From: a bacterium
Lineage (GTDB): Bacteria > Patescibacteriota > Patescibacteriia > UBA1558 > GWA2-36-10
Direction of reading: 5' to 3'
Assembly: GCA_030690875.1 (NCBI GenBank)
Contig: JAUYFP010000088.1
Span: 1-5,876, forward strand
DNA: 5,876 nucleotides
Part shown: piece after piece, positions 4,823 to 5,876 of the stretch
How the letters are laid out: the number at the start of each line of letters is the position of its first letter
How positions within the stretch are numbered: position 1 is the stretch's first letter
Notes under the pieces: model-generated
Databases searched by the model: none
The model's input: the letters and a program-made list of their open reading frames with translations, nothing else
Told to the model about the DNA's origin: nothing
Position numbers and translations under genes: made by a program

Positions 4823-5876
4823 GCGTCATTTGGTCGAGGTTTTTCGGCTGAATGATTTTCGGTACTTACTGGCCTACATGGTGATTACCATCATCATTGT
4901 TGGCATTAGGAGAGCTCTCGGTCGTCCGAGGGTCAGGAAGGGAGAAAACATGAAGAAGAGACAACAGCAACAGCGGTCAAGTTTTTTGGGATGGGGAGGC
5001 ATTGTGCTTCTCGTCTTTATGATCATCTTCGGCACTATTCAGATTGCCGGAGTGGACTTGACGACTGACAAGGTTAAGATTCCACGTGTTTCCACGTCTG
5101 TTACTCAGACAGCTGGACATAACAATTCTTCGTCGTCGCTGAGGCCTAAACAGCCTCTGAAGGACGGCGAAGTTGGCAATGATGAAGAGATTCAGGTTCC
5201 GATCTGGAAAGACCTGATCGCGACTTTGTCAGCACTGGGCGCTGGTGGTATTTTCTGGCGCAAGAAGCGCTGGTCGTCTGGCGCTTTTGGTGCTGGCACC
5301 TTGGGTTTGGTTTACACTCTGTTTCGTGATAATTTCTCCGGCGAAAACTGGTCGCCATTTGAGATTGTCAAGTTCGTCTTGGTGGTTTTGGTCAGTAGCT
5401 GGGCTTTTTGGCGCCTTAACCAGGCACAGAAAGATGGCCAGTGGTTGGCCACCATCGACCCAAAGACTCGGGAGGTCAACAACCAGTATAAGGTTCTGTT
5501 GTTCGAAAAACAGCAGATTCCTTTCGTGCTTTTTCACATTATCTTGATTTTGGGCATTATCTTTTCCGAGACAATGTTCAGAACGAACCTGTGGTTGACG
5601 GTGATCATCATCTTTCCTTGGTTGTTGCTTTCGCTGTTATTGGGAGCGGAGGAGAAAAAGATCTACTTTTGGGGGCGGACCGCTCTGAGTGGCATGCTTT
5701 TTTTGATCATGCTTTCCTTATGGGGCACTCTGCTTCTACTATTGATGGTAGGACTCTTTTTGCTCTCCTCCTATATCAAGCTGGAGCCAGCTCAAAAACT
5801 CGTCTGGGAGTGGAAGGGAAAGGACGTCTACGATCCTCGTTACTACTTCTGGCAGAAGGAGGATGGCGAGGACACT
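4791..5876 (+). CDS. Unrecognised polytopic membrane protein (3' end beyond window)
   Basis: 362 codons are open from ATG 4791 to the window edge, with no stop. I do not recognise the family. Hydrophobic segments lie at about 25-43, 66-88, 141-156, 164-178, 190-207, 243-263, 267-286 and 298-329. The last is long enough to be a re-entrant or double span. A very basic stretch (40-62, with RR, RPRVRK, KKRQQQQR) lies between the first two. Residues 89-137 form a Ser/Thr/Asn-rich loop that the positive-inside rule places outside. RKKR (157-160), a 35-residue polar loop (208-242) and EEKK (287-290) would be cytoplasmic. The tail (330-362) is rich in Trp, Tyr and acidic residues. The start is ambiguous: 4791 has GAGGT; M54 (4950) has a strong SD and a signal-anchor-like MKKRQQQQR N-terminus; 4752 would add 13 residues. 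The first helix obeys the positive-inside rule and codon style is uniform, which favours 4791. Codons are far richer in G/C than in the neighbours. Confidence 0.75.
   Translation, partial: MEYHPILPVFLRHLVEVFRLNDFRYLLAYMVITIIIVGIRRALGRPRVRKGENMKKRQQQQRSSFLGWGGIVLLVFMIIFGTIQIAGVDLTTDKVKIPRVSTSVTQTAGHNNSSSSLRPKQPLKDGEVGNDEEIQVPIWKDLIATLSALGAGGIFWRKKRWSSGAFGAGTLGLVYTLFRDNFSGENWSPFEIVKFVLVVLVSSWAFWRLNQAQKDGQWLATIDPKTREVNNQYKVLLFEKQQIPFVLFHIILILGIIFSETMFRTNLWLTVIIIFPWLLLSLLLGAEEKKIYFWGRTALSGMLFLIMLSLWGTLLLLLMVGLFLLSSYIKLEPAQKLVWEWKGKDVYDPRYYFWQKEDGEDT

Noticed and set aside
5146..5547. Open frames on the minus strand (5146-5358, 5229-5537) and in another plus frame (5245-5547).
   Set aside because: They lie wholly inside the 4791-5876 frame, which has consistent membrane topology and codon use. 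Their products are low-complexity, Arg/Ser/Gln-rich or Trp-rich and look like antisense or frame-shifted readings.
1..5876. CRISPR arrays, tRNA or rRNA genes, and insertion sequences.
   Set aside because: No regularly spaced direct repeats, no cloverleaf-like or rRNA core sequences and no transposase-like frame or long terminal inverted repeats were seen on either strand.

Overview
The window is AT-rich DNA over roughly its first 4.7 kb and clearly richer in G+C after that. The gene content fits a member of the Candidate Phyla Radiation (Patescibacteria), probably a Falkowbacteria/Kuenenbacteria-like lineage. This rests on the C-terminal 'YPDG(T/S)L(I/L)R ... VYII' repeats and paired VLG motifs in a secreted mosaic protein, on short SD-poor leaders, and on a low-G+C genome with every visible stop codon TAA. 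It is an inference from gene style, not a marker-gene assignment. No in-frame TGA occurs in any gene, so the standard bacterial code is sufficient.

Layout, all on the + strand: (1) the 3' end of a membrane-anchored surface protein (1-446); (2) an intergenic region with a candidate promoter; (3) a 776-residue secreted mosaic protein (580-2910) with a signal peptide, two dockerin/EF-hand units, three cysteine-rich repeats, a PA14/fibro-slime domain, a fibronectin type III domain and two C-terminal repeats, followed by a strong intrinsic terminator; (4) mutM (2987-3844), a complete formamidopyrimidine-DNA glycosylase; (5) an SdpI/DUF1648-family membrane protein (3869-4588), closed by a second terminator; (6) a consensus sigma-70-type promoter (TTGACA-N17-TATAAT with extended -10) and a structured leader of about 110 nt; (7) a 362-codon open frame (4791-5876) that runs off the right edge. 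It encodes an unrecognised protein with about eight membrane segments and differs in base composition from everything upstream.

The genes look like separate transcription units rather than one pathway: a cell-surface protein pair, a base-excision repair gene with a small membrane protein, and a strongly promoted unknown. mutM and the SdpI-like gene may share a transcript, but each also has a -10-like box only about 10 nt upstream of its ATG and no Shine-Dalgarno, which suggests leaderless mRNAs.

The part most worth attention is 4640-5876. A near-ideal promoter, a 10-bp leader hairpin, a boxA-like sequence, a small hairpin and a terminator-like hairpin with a T7 tract lying on the start codon precede a gene of atypical composition and unknown family. 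This looks like the head of a strongly expressed, possibly attenuated or antiterminated operon that continues beyond the window.
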